From Enterobacter sp. ENT03 (GTDB lineage Bacteria; Pseudomonadota; Gammaproteobacteria; Enterobacterales; Enterobacteriaceae), in the NCBI RefSeq assembly GCF_019218745.1, contig NZ_JAHUXA010000001.1, forward strand, positions 868,001 through 932,000: 64,000 nt of DNA, in the 5' to 3' direction. The number at the start of each line of letters is the position of its first letter. Position 1 is the first letter of the stretch. The position numbers were made by a program, and so were the translations under genes. The notes beneath the pieces were generated by a model that was not told where the DNA came from, ran no database searches, and saw nothing but the letters and a program-made list of their open reading frames with translations. Below are positions 39,296 through 48,680 of this stretch, in pieces.

Positions 39296-39706
39296 ATGTC
39301 CAGACCTGCCATTATCATTAATGAAATTGACGCCGAGCGCATTGATCGGCTGCTGGAGCAGGCGCCTTATGCCGGGCTGCCCGTTGCCAGCGCGCTGACT
39401 GCGGAACTGGATCGCGCGCAGATGTGCGCCCCGGAAGCGATGCCGGCCAATGTAGTCACCATGAACAGTGAAGTGAAGTTTCGCGATCTCACCACCGGTG
39501 AAACCCGCGTACGTACGCTGGTTTACCCGTCGCAAATGACCGACAGCGCGCAGCAGTTATCCGTGCTCGCCCCGGTGGGTGCCGCATTGCTGGGCCTGCG
39601 CGCCGGTGACAGCATCCAGTGGGAATTGCCCGGCGGCGCGTCCACCCACCTTGAAGTGATTGAGATCCTCTGGCAGCCTGAAGCGGCCGGTGAATTCAAT
39701 CGCTAA
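39296..39706 (+). CDS. rnk: nucleoside diphosphate kinase regulator Rnk
   Basis: 136-aa GreA/GreB-fold homologue that binds RNA polymerase near the secondary channel. In E. coli it suppresses algR2-type and ndk phenotypes. A short N-terminal coiled coil (about 10-45) precedes the FKBP-like C-terminal domain (about 55-130; [23 protein letters not shown]). Length and sequence fit E. coli Rnk. The rna gene, upstream of rnk in E. coli, is absent. Confidence 0.94.
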   Translation: MSRPAIIINEIDAERIDRLLEQAPYAGLPVASALTAELDRAQMCAPEAMPANVVTMNSEVKFRDLTTGETRVRTLVYPSQMTDSAQQLSVLAPVGAALLGLRAGDSIQWELPGGASTHLEVIEILWQPEAAGEFNR

Positions 39707-39738
39707 CTCTTCTGATTAAGCCCCGCGCTTTGTCTTGC

Positions 39739-39762
39739 AGAGGATGCCTGTGCATCCTCTTT
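39739..39762 (+). terminator. terminator after rnk
   Basis: AGAGGATGC (39739-39747) pairs with GCATCCTCT (39752-39760) over CTGT, followed by TTCC. The stem is strong; the T-run is short. Confidence 0.55.
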
Positions 39763-39894
39763 CCGGCTTCTCTTCCTTCGTCACACTCCCCTCCTGGTTA
39801 CGCCTGACTTTTACAGGATGCATGACAAACCTTACAAAAACTGTGGGTGAGTTATGGTTGAATAGGCGCAGGCAAACAACAGGGAGACGCACTT

Positions 39895-40323
39895 ATGTAT
39901 CATTCCATCATTATGCCGGTCGATGTTTTTGACATGGAGCTGAGTGAAAAGGCCATCCGTCACGCCGAATTTCTGGCCCAGTCTGACGGTATTATCCATC
40001 TGCTGCACGTGGTTCCCGGCTCGGCGCATCTGAGCTTATACCGTTTTGCCGCAGATATTCGCCGCTTTGAAGAGCATGTTATGCAGGAAGCCGAAGCGCG
40101 CCTGCAAACCCTGCTCAGCCATTTTTCACTGCCGCCTGAGCGGCTGAAAACTTACGTACGCGTCGGCAGCGTACGGGATGTGGTGAATGAGCTGGCGGAA
40201 GAACTGCAGGCGGATGTGGTGGTGATCGGTTCGCGCAATCCGTCAATGACTACCCACTTACTCGGCTCCAACGCCTCAAGCATCGTCAGCCATGCGCATG
40301 TGCCTGTGCTGGTGGTACGTTAA
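39895..40323 (+). CDS. uspG: universal stress protein UspG
   Basis: 142-aa UspA-superfamily protein, the E. coli UspG (YbdQ) length. The nucleotide-binding signature is in [27 protein letters not shown] (G-2x-G-9x-GS type; about 109-135), ending in VPVLVV. UspG is reported to autophosphorylate and to interact with GroEL. It is convergent with ahpF over a shared terminator. The E. coli gene ybdR between uspG and rnk is missing here. Confidence 0.94.
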   Translation: MYHSIIMPVDVFDMELSEKAIRHAEFLAQSDGIIHLLHVVPGSAHLSLYRFAADIRRFEEHVMQEAEARLQTLLSHFSLPPERLKTYVRVGSVRDVVNELAEELQADVVVIGSRNPSMTTHLLGSNASSIVSHAHVPVLVVR

Positions 40324-40329
40324 AAAAAC

Positions 40330-40364
40330 AAAGGCCCGGTAGCTGACGCCGCCGGGCCTTTTGT
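40330..40364. terminator. bidirectional terminator between uspG and ahpF
   Basis: AAAGGCCCGG (40330-40339) pairs with CCGGGCCTTT (40352-40361), flanked by A-rich and T-rich tracts, between convergent genes. Confidence 0.85.
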
Positions 40365-40387
40365 TGCAGGTGTGTCTTACGTTCTGA

Positions 40388-41950
40388 TTATGCTTTCGTA
40401 CGGATCAGGTGATCAAAGGCACTGAGCGACGCTTTGGCCCCTTCCCCGGTGGCAATAATAATCTGTTTGTATGGCACGGTAGTACAGTCACCCGCCGCAA
40501 ACACGCCTTTCACGCTGGTTTCGCATTTGGCATCAATGATGATTTCGCCCATACGATTGCGCTCGACAGCGCCTTCCAGCCAGTTAGTGTTCGGCAGCAG
40601 ACCAATTTGTACGAAGATGCCCGACAGCGCCAGCTGGTGCGTATCGCCGCTCACACGGGCACGATACTCAAGACCGGTCACTTTTGTGCCGTCGCCTTTC
40701 ACTTCGGTGGTCTGCGCATTCAGAATAATGTCGACGTTTGGCAGGCTGCGAACTTTATTCTGCAATACCTGATCCGCTTTCATCTCTGGCGCAAATTCCA
40801 GCAGCGTCACGTGCTCAACAATACCTGCCAGGTCAATGGCCGCTTCCACGCCGGAGTTACCGCCGCCGATCACCGCCACGCGCTTGCCTTTAAACAGCGG
40901 GCCGTCACAGTGCGGGCAATAGGTCACGCCTTTGGTACGATACTGTTCTTCGCCCGGCACGTTCATGTTGCGCCATTTTGCGCCGGTCGCGATGATTACG
41001 CTGTGTGCTTTCAGCACGGCACCGGAGGCAGTTTCGATCTGATGCAGACCGCCTTCTTCTGACGCTGGCGTCAGTTTAGTGGCGCTTTGCGTGTCGATAA
41101 CATCCACATCGTAGTCGTCAACGTGCGCTTTCAGTGCGCCCGCCAGCTTCTGACCTTCGGTTTTCGGCACAGAGATATAGTTTTCAATATCTACCGTATC
41201 GAGCACCTGACCGCCGAAACGCTCACCCATCAGGCCGGTACGGATGCCTTTACGTGCAGAGTACACGGCCGCTGCTGCCCCCGCCGGGCCGGAACCGACG
41301 ATCAGCACGTCGTAGGCGTCACGTTTGTTCAGCTCATCGGCGGCGCGTTTTTCGGCACCGGTGTCCACTTTGGCAACGATTTCGGTCAGCGTCATACGCC
41401 CCTGACCGAACTCTTTACCGTTCATATATACGGCCGGAACGCCCATCACGTTACGATCGGTGATTTCATTCTGGAACGCACCGCCATCAATCGCCGTATG
41501 TTTAATGCGTGGGTTCAGCACCGCCATCAGGTTCAGCGCCTGTACCACGTCCGGGCAGTTGTGGCAGGTCAACGAATAGTAAGTTTCAAATTCGAAATCG
41601 CCGTCGATGTCGCGGATCTGCTCCAGCAGAGATTGCGCTTCTTTTGACGGGTGGCCGCCGGTCCACAGCAAGGCCAGCACCAGCGAGGTAAATTCGTGAC
41701 CCAGCGGCGAGCCAGCAAAACGCGGCCCTTGATCCGATCCTGGGTTGGCAATACGGAACGACGGCTTGCGCACCGCCAGCGTGTTGTCTTCAACAAAAGT
41801 CACTTTGTCGGACAGTTCCGCGATTTCGGTCAGCAGTTCCCTGATTTCCGCCGATTTAGCGCTGTCATCCAGCGTGGCAGTCAACTCAACAGGTTTGGTC
41901 AGACGCTCAAGGTAGGCCTTAAGCTGGGTTTTCATTGTGGTGTCGAGCAT
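40388..41950 (-). CDS. ahpF: alkyl hydroperoxide reductase flavoprotein subunit AhpF
   Basis: NADH-dependent disulfide reductase that regenerates AhpC. 520 aa. The N-terminal tandem thioredoxin-fold domain has CHNC (about 129-132). FAD-binding [10 protein letters not shown] (about 215), the redox-active CPHC (about 345-348) and NAD-binding [10 protein letters not shown] follow. The frame is open up to 42013, but ATG 41950 ([10 protein letters not shown]) lies behind AGGAG and matches the family start. Downstream partner of ahpC, separated by a terminator and a REP pair. Confidence 0.96.
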   Translation of the reverse strand: MLDTTMKTQLKAYLERLTKPVELTATLDDSAKSAEIRELLTEIAELSDKVTFVEDNTLAVRKPSFRIANPGSDQGPRFAGSPLGHEFTSLVLALLWTGGHPSKEAQSLLEQIRDIDGDFEFETYYSLTCHNCPDVVQALNLMAVLNPRIKHTAIDGGAFQNEITDRNVMGVPAVYMNGKEFGQGRMTLTEIVAKVDTGAEKRAADELNKRDAYDVLIVGSGPAGAAAAVYSARKGIRTGLMGERFGGQVLDTVDIENYISVPKTEGQKLAGALKAHVDDYDVDVIDTQSATKLTPASEEGGLHQIETASGAVLKAHSVIIATGAKWRNMNVPGEEQYRTKGVTYCPHCDGPLFKGKRVAVIGGGNSGVEAAIDLAGIVEHVTLLEFAPEMKADQVLQNKVRSLPNVDIILNAQTTEVKGDGTKVTGLEYRARVSGDTHQLALSGIFVQIGLLPNTNWLEGAVERNRMGEIIIDAKCETSVKGVFAAGDCTTVPYKQIIIATGEGAKASLSAFDHLIRTKA

Positions 41951-42030
41951 TGTTAATCTCCTGCTAAAAAACATCATCATGCAAGCTGCCTTGTCCGGGC
42001 TGCCTGAATGCAACTTGAATCATGGTGTTG

Positions 42031-42060
42031 GGGGAAAACGGGTGCAAAGCTGCACCCGTT
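42031..42060 (-). terminator. terminator-like hairpin between ahpC and ahpF
   Basis: Read on the minus strand, AACGGGTGCA and TGCACCCGTT form a perfect 10-bp stem with a 4-nt loop, followed by TTCCCCC. It should reduce read-through from ahpC into ahpF. Confidence 0.65.
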
Positions 42061-42061
42061 G

Positions 42062-42130
42062 ATTGCCGGGTGGCACTTCGTTTACCCGGCCTACGTAGAG
42101 TAGGCCCGTGCAAGCGCAGCGCCGCCGGGC
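42062..42130. repeat. pair of inverted REP units (BIME) between ahpC and ahpF
   Basis: Two REP-type palindromes in opposite orientation: GCCGGGTGGCACTTCG leading to TACCCGGCCTACG, and TAGGCCCGTGCAAGCG leading to GCCGCCGGGC. They form a BIME, typical for enterobacterial intergenic DNA, and can protect the ahpC mRNA 3' end. Confidence 0.75.
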
Positions 42131-42139
42131 TTTGCAGAC

Positions 42140-42703
42140 TTAAATCTTGCCAACCAGGTCCAGGGACGGAGCCAGAGTCGCTTCGCCTTCTTTCCACTTA
42201 GCCGGGCACACTTCGCCTGGGTGGGAAGCAACGTACTGCGCGGCTTTGATTTTACGCAGCAGGTCAGAGGCGTCACGGCCAATGCCTTCAGCAGTCACTT
42301 CGATTGCCTGGATGATACCCTGCGGGTCAACGATGAAGGTGCCACGGTCAGCCAGGCCTTCGTCTTCACGCATGTTTTCGAAGTTACGGGTCAGTGCGCC
42401 AGTCGGGTCGCCGATCATCGCGTATTTGATTTTTGCGATGGTTTCGGAGCTGCTGTGCCACGCTTTGTGGGTGAAGTGGGTGTCAGTAGAAACGGAGTAC
42501 ACGTCTACGCCCAGTTTCTGCAGTTCTTCGTAATGATCCGCAACGTCACCCAGTTCAGTCGGGCAAACGAAGGTGAAATCAGCCGGATAGAAGAAGAATA
42601 CGCTCCAGCGGCCTTCGGTATCTTTCTCGGTAACTTCGATGAATTCGCCGTTTTTGAACGCCTGGTTTTTAAAAGGTTTGATTTTGGTATTAATTAAGGA
42701 CAT
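42140..42703 (-). CDS. ahpC: alkyl hydroperoxide reductase peroxiredoxin subunit AhpC
   Basis: Typical 2-Cys peroxiredoxin, the main scavenger of low-level H2O2 and organic peroxides. 187 aa. The peroxidatic Cys47 is in FVCPTE and the resolving cysteine in GEVCPAKW (about 166). Ribosome site GGAGG upstream. It is divergent from dsbG; an OxyR-type half motif lies between them. The sequence is almost identical to the E. coli protein. Confidence 0.98.
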   Translation of the reverse strand: MSLINTKIKPFKNQAFKNGEFIEVTEKDTEGRWSVFFFYPADFTFVCPTELGDVADHYEELQKLGVDVYSVSTDTHFTHKAWHSSSETIAKIKYAMIGDPTGALTRNFENMREDEGLADRGTFIVDPQGIIQAIEVTAEGIGRDASDLLRKIKAAQYVASHPGEVCPAKWKEGEATLAPSLDLVGKI

Positions 42704-42785
42704 CTATACTTCCTCCGTGGTTTCGTTGAGGGCTACGTTACGCAAGTTTTACGGCCACGGCTAATGCGTTTACGTTATCAACTCA

Positions 42786-42800
42786 ATAGGCAATATCTAA
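42786..42800. promoter_or_regulatory. OxyR-like half site between ahpC and dsbG
   Basis: ATAG-N7-CTAA resembles the OxyR half site ATAG-N7-CTAT. E. coli ahpC and dsbG are both OxyR targets from this shared region. The second half site is not clear, so confidence is limited. Confidence 0.4.
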
Positions 42801-42858
42801 CAACCTGCCTCGCTGCAGCGTAAAACTCACTTTTACCGTTACTTTTCAAGGCCCTGAT

Positions 42859-43605
42859 ATGTTAAAGCGTGTAGTCCTGATGACCCTTTTACCTGTTTTC
42901 GCGCATGCGGAAGACCTGCCGGATGCGGTTAAAGCGATTGAAAAGCAAGGTATCACTATCATTAAGCCGTTTGATGCCCCCGGCGGCATGAAGGGGTATC
43001 TGGGAAAATATCAGGATATGGGCGTAACGATTTATGTGACGCCGGACGGTAAACATGCCATTTCAGGGTACATGTACGACAGCGCGGGTGCCAATCTCAG
43101 CGAAAACCTGATTGAGAAAGAAATTTACGCCCCTGCCGGGCGCGATCTCTGGCAACAAATGGAAAAAGCGGACTGGATCCTGGATGGCAAAAAAGACGCG
43201 CCTCGCGTGGTGTACGTCTTTGCCGATCCCTTCTGCCCGTATTGCCACCAGTTCTGGCAGCAGTCACGTCCGTGGGTGGATGCCGGGAAAGTGCAGCTGC
43301 GCACCCTGCTGGTAGGGGTGATCAAACCGGAAAGCCCGGCGACCGCCGCCGCGATAATGACCTCCGCCGATCCGGCAAAAACCTGGCATGATTATGAGCA
43401 GTCAGGCGGCAAAATAACGCTTAACGTACCGGCGAAACCGACCGATAAGGCAGCCCGCTCGCTAAATATGCATCAGCGGCTGATGGATAACCTGGGCGCG
43501 AGCGCCACGCCTGCTATTTACTACATGAATAAAAACAATGTGCTGCAACAGGTCGTCGGCCTGCCGGATGAGCAAAAGCTTAAGGTGATTATGGGCGAAG
43601 AATGA
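42859..43605 (+). CDS. dsbG: periplasmic disulfide isomerase/thiol-protecting protein DsbG
   Basis: 248-aa periplasmic DsbC-like protein that reduces sulfenylated single cysteines and is kept reduced by DsbD. The signal peptide is about 17 residues (VFAHA/EDLP), an N-terminal dimerisation domain follows (about 18-85) and the thioredoxin fold has the CPYC active site ([12 protein letters not shown], about 120-131). The cis-proline loop is SATPAIYY. It is divergent from ahpC as in E. coli. Confidence 0.95.
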   Translation: MLKRVVLMTLLPVFAHAEDLPDAVKAIEKQGITIIKPFDAPGGMKGYLGKYQDMGVTIYVTPDGKHAISGYMYDSAGANLSENLIEKEIYAPAGRDLWQQMEKADWILDGKKDAPRVVYVFADPFCPYCHQFWQQSRPWVDAGKVQLRTLLVGVIKPESPATAAAIMTSADPAKTWHDYEQSGGKITLNVPAKPTDKAARSLNMHQRLMDNLGASATPAIYYMNKNNVLQQVVGLPDEQKLKVIMGEE

Positions 43606-43825
43606 GGCTCCCCCGGTAACAATACGGTATTCAGATGAGGGCCACAGTTTACGGCTCTCAACTTATTTTATGGCGTCTCTTTCAAATATCGGTTTTCATG
43701 ATATATTCATCTAGTCAAACATAAAGAGGTTTGGTATTTACAAAGGATTGTACTTATTTGTTTCTTTACTATCGTTAAACAATCATCAGATAAATAAATC
43801 ATAGTCAATAAATCAGGATGACCTA

Positions 43826-44728
43826 ATGGCTAATCTTTATGATCTCAAAAAGTTCGATCTCAATCTGCTGGTGATTTTTGAGAGTATTTATCAACATCAA
43901 AGTATCAGCAAGGCGGCTGAAACTTTATTCATTACGCCCTCTGCCGTCAGTCAGTCGCTACAGCGCCTGCGTGCGCAGCTCAGCGATCCGCTATTTGTTC
44001 GCTCCGGGAAAGGGGTTACGCCTACGACAGTGGGCATAAACCTCCATGCGCACCTGGAAAAAAATCTCAATGACCTTGAGAATACTATTAACGTAATGAA
44101 TAGTAGCGATCTGCTAAAGACCATTGTGATCTATAGTCCACAAATATTGATTTCCAATGGCATGATCCATTTAATTAAACGTTTACGTGAAAATGCTCAG
44201 TACAACATTGTGCATCACGATAGTTTTCTCGCTCCGGAAACGGCGGAAGATCTGCTGAACTATCGTAAAGCCGATCTCGTCCTGTCTCTGCTTCCTGTTA
44301 CCAGTCATTCTATTGTCTGTTCCCTTTACAGGACAGAACCACTGGTGTTGATTTGTAGTAAAGCACATCCACGCGTAAACAACGACACTAGCCTTAATAG
44401 TCTTTTGGAAGAAGGCTTTACCGCCTTCTCCACGGTGGCGCATGGTTCAAAAGAGCTTTTCACCTCCATCGATAAGGCCTTACCGCAACGCAAAATTTTA
44501 TTCCATAGTGATTCAAATATTTCCATTCTTAATATGATTAGCCATACTGATTTAATAGGTATTGCCACAATGCAATCATTTAAGTATTACGAGCACTCAC
44601 TCAATCTGAAATTGATCGAGATAGGGGTGACATTACCCCCGATTGAAATTTTCATGATGTATAATCGGTCCTCAATGAGTAGCACTATATTCGCGCAACT
44701 TATGGAATGCATTGATTCTGAGCGGTAA
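43826..44728 (+). CDS. ybdO: LysR-family regulator YbdO (CitR-like)
   Basis: 300-aa LysR-type regulator, the E. coli YbdO length. N-terminal winged HTH (about 10-65; AAETLFITPSAVSQSLQRLR) and an effector-binding domain. The coding and flanking DNA is A+T-richer than neighbours, as is common for this locus. The N-terminal domain closely resembles ybeF at 24941. Reported targets in E. coli relate to citrate genes, which are absent from this region, so its job here is open. Confidence 0.9.
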   Translation: MANLYDLKKFDLNLLVIFESIYQHQSISKAAETLFITPSAVSQSLQRLRAQLSDPLFVRSGKGVTPTTVGINLHAHLEKNLNDLENTINVMNSSDLLKTIVIYSPQILISNGMIHLIKRLRENAQYNIVHHDSFLAPETAEDLLNYRKADLVLSLLPVTSHSIVCSLYRTEPLVLICSKAHPRVNNDTSLNSLLEEGFTAFSTVAHGSKELFTSIDKALPQRKILFHSDSNISILNMISHTDLIGIATMQSFKYYEHSLNLKLIEIGVTLPPIEIFMMYNRSSMSSTIFAQLMECIDSER

Positions 44729-44928
44729 CCCCCTTCTTTTTTATTAACGACGATGCGTAAGTCTCGTTGTTATCTTCCTCTCTACGCAAGAAAAATTGCA
44801 GCTATTACTTACACTAACAACATTGACGAGCATGCCGTCAGCCAACAGAATATCTTTCCTTTGCAGAAACTTTCTGCCCATCCAGACGCACGCTTTTAAT
44901 CATTGTCTATATTGCTGGATTAAAAATC

Positions 44929-46152
44929 ATGTCTATAAAGAAGATTGTATTACCGGAAAACGTACTTGAAGCCAGCGTGGTGCGAATACGCTGGACGCTA
45001 GAAAATCTCCCCCGCGTTTGCGTTTCTTTTTCTGGTGGAAAAGATTCAACCGTCATGCTGCACCTTACCGCGCAGCTTGCACGGCAGTTAAATAAAAAAA
45101 TCCATGTATTATTTATCGACTGGGAAGCGCAGTTCGCCTTTACCATAAATCATATTAATCGAATGCGTGAAGAGTATCAGGACGTCATTGATACGTTCTG
45201 GTGGATTGCCCTGCCGCTGACCACCCAAAATGCGTTGTCGCAATTTGAGCCTGAATGGCAATGCTGGCAGCCAGGAAAAGCCTGGGTCCGGCAGCCGCCC
45301 GCCTGCGCCATTACCGACCCTGACTATTTTCCGTTTTATCAGCAGGGAATGACCTTCGAAAGCTTTGTCTGGCTCTTTGCTGACTGGTTTTCACAGCAAC
45401 GCCCTGCCGCCATGATGATTGGCATTCGAGCGGATGAATCTTACACGCGCTTTCTGGCCATCGCGTCCTCACGCAAGCAGCGTTTTGCCGATGATAAACC
45501 CTGGACCACCCGCACCCAGCGCGGCAACAGCTGGTATGTCTATCCGATTTACGACTGGAAAACCGCCGACATCTGGACCTGGTTTGCGAAATCGAAAGCC
45601 GCTTATAACCCGCTGTACGACCTGATGCACAAAGCGGGCGTGCCGTTACGCTATATGCGCATCTGCGAACCGTTCGGCCCGGAGCAGCGTCAGGGGCTGT
45701 GGCTGTATCACGTGCTGGAGCCCCAATCCTGGGCGCGTATGTGTGAACGGGTTAGCGGGGCGCAAAGCGGCGGCCTGTACGCCGGGCAGGATAATCAGTT
45801 TTATGGGCATCGAAAAATGCCTAAACCCGAAGGCCACAGCTGGCGATCTTATGCACTCTTTATCCTCGACAGTATGCCCGCCTCTACCGCCGAACATTAT
45901 CGCAATAAAATCGCCGTCTACCTCCGCTGGTATGAAAAACGGGGCATGAAAGATATACCGGACAGCCAGGAGGGCGACATTGGCGCGAAGGATATTCCGT
46001 CCTGGCGGCGTATCTGCAAAGTGTTACTCAATAATGACTACTGGTGTCGTGCTTTGTCATTCAGCCCGACAAAAACCAGCAGCTACCATCGCTATAACGA
46101 ACGGATGAAAAACAAACGCAAGGAGTGGGGGATTTTATGCGGCAACGAATAA
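44929..46152 (+). CDS. ybdN: YbdN, PAPS-reductase-like PP-loop protein (IbrA-type, DUF3440)
   Basis: 407-aa cytosolic protein. The PP-loop FSGGKDSTVML (about 34-44) is that of ATP-pyrophosphatases and PAPS reductases. The C-terminal half is DUF3440, with cysteines in PPACAI, MRICEP, RRICKVL and DYWCRAL. E. coli YbdN is homologous to IbrA, which together with IbrB activates eib genes in some strains. The exact reaction is unknown. It ends inside ybdM (16-nt overlap), so the two are translationally coupled. Confidence 0.9.
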   Translation: MSIKKIVLPENVLEASVVRIRWTLENLPRVCVSFSGGKDSTVMLHLTAQLARQLNKKIHVLFIDWEAQFAFTINHINRMREEYQDVIDTFWWIALPLTTQNALSQFEPEWQCWQPGKAWVRQPPACAITDPDYFPFYQQGMTFESFVWLFADWFSQQRPAAMMIGIRADESYTRFLAIASSRKQRFADDKPWTTRTQRGNSWYVYPIYDWKTADIWTWFAKSKAAYNPLYDLMHKAGVPLRYMRICEPFGPEQRQGLWLYHVLEPQSWARMCERVSGAQSGGLYAGQDNQFYGHRKMPKPEGHSWRSYALFILDSMPASTAEHYRNKIAVYLRWYEKRGMKDIPDSQEGDIGAKDIPSWRRICKVLLNNDYWCRALSFSPTKTSSYHRYNERMKNKRKEWGILCGNE

Positions 46153-46763
46153 TCAATGAACTAAAGGATTACCTGTCCTCAGTCGCGGAAGACGATCGCA
46201 TCGACGCTATCAACGCTTTCCGTCTGGCACTGCATGAGCTGAGTCCATTTCGCGAACAACCGATAGACTGCGTGCTGTGGATCAAGCACGAGGCTATCGA
46301 GCCAAATAACTACAACCCTAACAACGTGGCACCGCCGGAAAAACGTCTGCTGCTGAAATCCCTTGAGCTGGATGGCTTTACCCAGCCAGTGGTCGTCATC
46401 CGTAATAGCGTTCATCACTATGAGATTATCGACGGCTTTCACCGGCATGAGCTGGGAAAGAGCAAACCAACGCTGCGAAAGCAGTTGAAGGGCTATCTTC
46501 CTGTAACCTGTCTGCGCGCGTCAAAAACCCGCAAATCCGAGCGTATGGCGGCGACTATCCGCCACAATCGCGCCCGCGGGCGGCATCAAATCCAGGAAAT
46601 GTCAGAGATCGTACGTGAACTGGCGCAGCAGGGCTGGGACGATGCACAGATCGGTAAAGAACTGGGAATGGACGACGACGAAGTGCTGCGCCTGAAGCAA
46701 ATCAACGGCCTGCTGGAGATGTTTGCCGGCCGTCGATTTTCCAGTGCCTGGACCGTGGAGTAG
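46137..46763 (+). CDS. ybdM: YbdM, ParB-like nuclease-domain protein (IbrB-type)
   Basis: 208-aa protein with a ParB/sulfiredoxin-like N-terminal domain (LELDGFTQPVVVI and IDGFHRHELG, about 80-110) and a C-terminal HTH (GWDDAQIGKELGMDDDEVLRLKQI, about 165-190). Partner of YbdN; the homologous IbrAB pair regulates gene expression by an undefined route. ATG 46137 follows AGGAGTGGGGG; an in-frame GTG at 46125 would precede it. It ends directly against the convergent ybdL stop codon. Confidence 0.88.
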   Translation: MRQRIINELKDYLSSVAEDDRIDAINAFRLALHELSPFREQPIDCVLWIKHEAIEPNNYNPNNVAPPEKRLLLKSLELDGFTQPVVVIRNSVHHYEIIDGFHRHELGKSKPTLRKQLKGYLPVTCLRASKTRKSERMAATIRHNRARGRHQIQEMSEIVRELAQQGWDDAQIGKELGMDDDEVLRLKQINGLLEMFAGRRFSSAWTVE

Positions 46764-47924
46764 CTACAGCTTACATAGACGCGCTGCAGCGTCGAGCAGG
46801 GTCTGACTCTGCTTGGCAAAGCACAGGCGGATCAGCTTGTGCGGAAAGGGATCGGCGCAAAATACCGATAACGGAATGGCGGCTACGCCCGCCTCTTTCG
46901 TCAGCCACTGGCAGAAGCTGACATCATCCAGATCGGAAATGGCGCTGTAATCCGCCAGCAGGAAATAGGTGCCTTCGCAGGGCAAAATCTCCAGTCGGCT
47001 ATGACTCAGGGCGTCCACCAGCAGATCGCGCTTTTGCTGATAGAAGGCAGGCAGCTCGCGATAATGCTCTGGCGCTTCACGCAGCATGTCAGCCAGCGCC
47101 AGCTGCGCCGGAGTATTGACCGAAAAGGTCAGATACTGATGCACTTTGCGCAGTTCAGCGCTGATGGCTGCCGGGGCGACACAGTAGCCCACTTTCCAGC
47201 CGGTCATATGATAGGTTTTACCGAAGGATGATACTGCCACGGCGCGTGAACGTAACTGCGGATGAGCCAGTACGCTGGCGTGGCCCCCGGCAGCAAAGCA
47301 GATATGCTCATAGACTTCATCGCTGATCACGTAAATTTCCTGCCCGGCAATGGCGTCCCACAGGGCGGCAAAATCCGCTTTTTCCCAGACGGTCGCCGAC
47401 GGGTTATGCGGCGTATTTAGGATCACCAGCCGGGTTTTATCGCTCAGCAGCCCCGCGAACGCCTGCCAGTCGACGCGAAAATGCGGCGGCTGTAAGGCAA
47501 TACGTTTTAACACCCCGCCGGACAGCTCCACCGCAGGTGCGTAGCTGTCATAGCTCGGATCAAAGCAAATCACCTCATCGCCGTGGCGCACCAGCGCGGT
47601 AATAGCGGCATACAGCGCTTCGGTAGCCCCGGCAGTCACCGTCACGTCGCTGTCCGCATCCGGCTTATAGCCATAAAGCGCGTCGGTTTTATCGGCAATC
47701 GCCTCCCGCAATGCCTGAACCCCGGTCATCGGTGCGTACTGATTCGCCCCCTGCGCCACGTGATGCGCCAGTCGCGCCTGTAAATAGTGCGGGCCGTCGT
47801 AATCCGGGAAGCCTTGCGACAGGTTGATCGCCTGATACTGCTGGGCCAGTGCGCTCATTTGCGAAAAGATGGTGGTGCCAAGGGCGGGAAGTTTGCTTTG
47901 GGGGATCAGCGGGTTATTGCTCAT
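46764..47924 (-). CDS. ybdL: methionine aminotransferase YbdL (MtnE function)
   Basis: 386-aa PLP-dependent class I aminotransferase that prefers methionine and its keto acid; it can make methionine from 4-methylthio-2-oxobutyrate, the last step of methionine salvage. The PLP lysine is in SFGKTYHMTGWKVGY (about 235), with NTPHNPSATVW and SDEVYEH upstream. It is divergent from mtnBCD across MetJ boxes, which supports a salvage role. The length equals E. coli YbdL. Confidence 0.95.
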   Translation of the reverse strand: MSNNPLIPQSKLPALGTTIFSQMSALAQQYQAINLSQGFPDYDGPHYLQARLAHHVAQGANQYAPMTGVQALREAIADKTDALYGYKPDADSDVTVTAGATEALYAAITALVRHGDEVICFDPSYDSYAPAVELSGGVLKRIALQPPHFRVDWQAFAGLLSDKTRLVILNTPHNPSATVWEKADFAALWDAIAGQEIYVISDEVYEHICFAAGGHASVLAHPQLRSRAVAVSSFGKTYHMTGWKVGYCVAPAAISAELRKVHQYLTFSVNTPAQLALADMLREAPEHYRELPAFYQQKRDLLVDALSHSRLEILPCEGTYFLLADYSAISDLDDVSFCQWLTKEAGVAAIPLSVFCADPFPHKLIRLCFAKQSQTLLDAAARLCKL

Positions 47925-47960
47925 GAGTCCATGCCTGCCTGTGATACTTGTGTTGCTGCC

Positions 47961-47988
47961 ACTATAACACGATGTTAGTATTTGGCAA
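47961..47988 (-). promoter_or_regulatory. promoter of ybdL
   Basis: On the minus strand TTGCCA (47983-47988) and TATAGT (47961-47966) lie 16 nt apart, close to sigma-70 consensus. The -35 shares the palindrome TTGGCAA with the opposing mtnB promoter. Confidence 0.6.
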
Positions 47989-48010
47989 TCAAGACGCTTA
48001 GACGTCTAAA
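47982..48010 (+). promoter_or_regulatory. promoter of mtnBCD
   Basis: TTGGCA (47982-47987), 17-nt spacer, TCTAAA (48005-48010). The -10 is weak. The MetJ boxes fill the spacer and the -10, as expected for repression. Confidence 0.5.
47992..48007. promoter_or_regulatory. two tandem MetJ boxes
   Basis: AGACGCTT (47992-47999) followed directly by AGACGTCT (48000-48007); the second is a perfect met box and the first matches 6 of 8. MetJ with SAM binds tandem 8-mers, so both ybdL and mtnBCD are probably repressed when methionine is plentiful. Confidence 0.75.
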
Positions 48011-48068
48011 CCATAACGATATTCCTGCCGCCAGGCTCATCCTCTACGGCCATAAAGGAAGACACTGC

Positions 48069-48680
48069 ATGACCGACAACCTGCAACTCTCTGCCCTCGT
48101 CGACACCTGTCACTGGATCGGCGCAAAAGGCTGGGCCCCCGCCACCGGCGGCAACATGTCTGTACGGGAAGACGCTGACTGGTGCTGGCTCAGTGAATCC
48201 GGCAAGGACAAAGGCAGCCTGACCGCCGATGATTTTCTGCGCGTGGAGATCGCCACCCACCGCGTACCGTCCGGGCGCACACCGTCGGCGGAAACCGGCC
48301 TGCATACACTGATCTACCGCCTGTTCCCGGAAGCAAACGCCGTCCTGCATGTGCACACGGTGAACGCCACCGTGCTGTCGCGAGTAGAGAAAAGCACGCT
48401 ACTGACGCTGCACGGCTACGAAATGCAAAAATCCCTCAGTGGACAGCGTAGCCATCTGGACAGCGTGCCGGTGGCAATTTTCGATAACGACCAGGATATT
48501 GACGCCCTCGCCCGCCGTATTGAGGCGTTCGCCCAGGATCATACGCTGCAATATGGTTTCCTCTTGCGCGGCCATGGTTTAACCTGCTGGGGACGCAGTG
48601 TGGCGGAAGCTCGCCGTCACCTGGAAGGTCTTGAGTTCTTATTCGAATGTGAAATGCAGCGCCGCCTGCTGGAGAGATAA
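48069..48680 (+). CDS. mtnB: methylthioribulose-1-phosphate dehydratase MtnB
   Basis: 203-aa class II aldolase-fold zinc enzyme that dehydrates 5-methylthioribulose-1-P in methionine salvage. The zinc motif is HVHTVNA (about 96-102), with the distal His in RGHGLTCWG; the N-terminal glycine-rich [13 protein letters not shown] is conserved. ATG 48069 follows AAGGAA; upstream in-frame codons reach 47982 through the promoter and are rejected. It overlaps mtnC by one base. E. coli K-12 lacks mtnBCD. Confidence 0.94.
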   Translation: MTDNLQLSALVDTCHWIGAKGWAPATGGNMSVREDADWCWLSESGKDKGSLTADDFLRVEIATHRVPSGRTPSAETGLHTLIYRLFPEANAVLHVHTVNATVLSRVEKSTLLTLHGYEMQKSLSGQRSHLDSVPVAIFDNDQDIDALARRIEAFAQDHTLQYGFLLRGHGLTCWGRSVAEARRHLEGLEFLFECEMQRRLLER

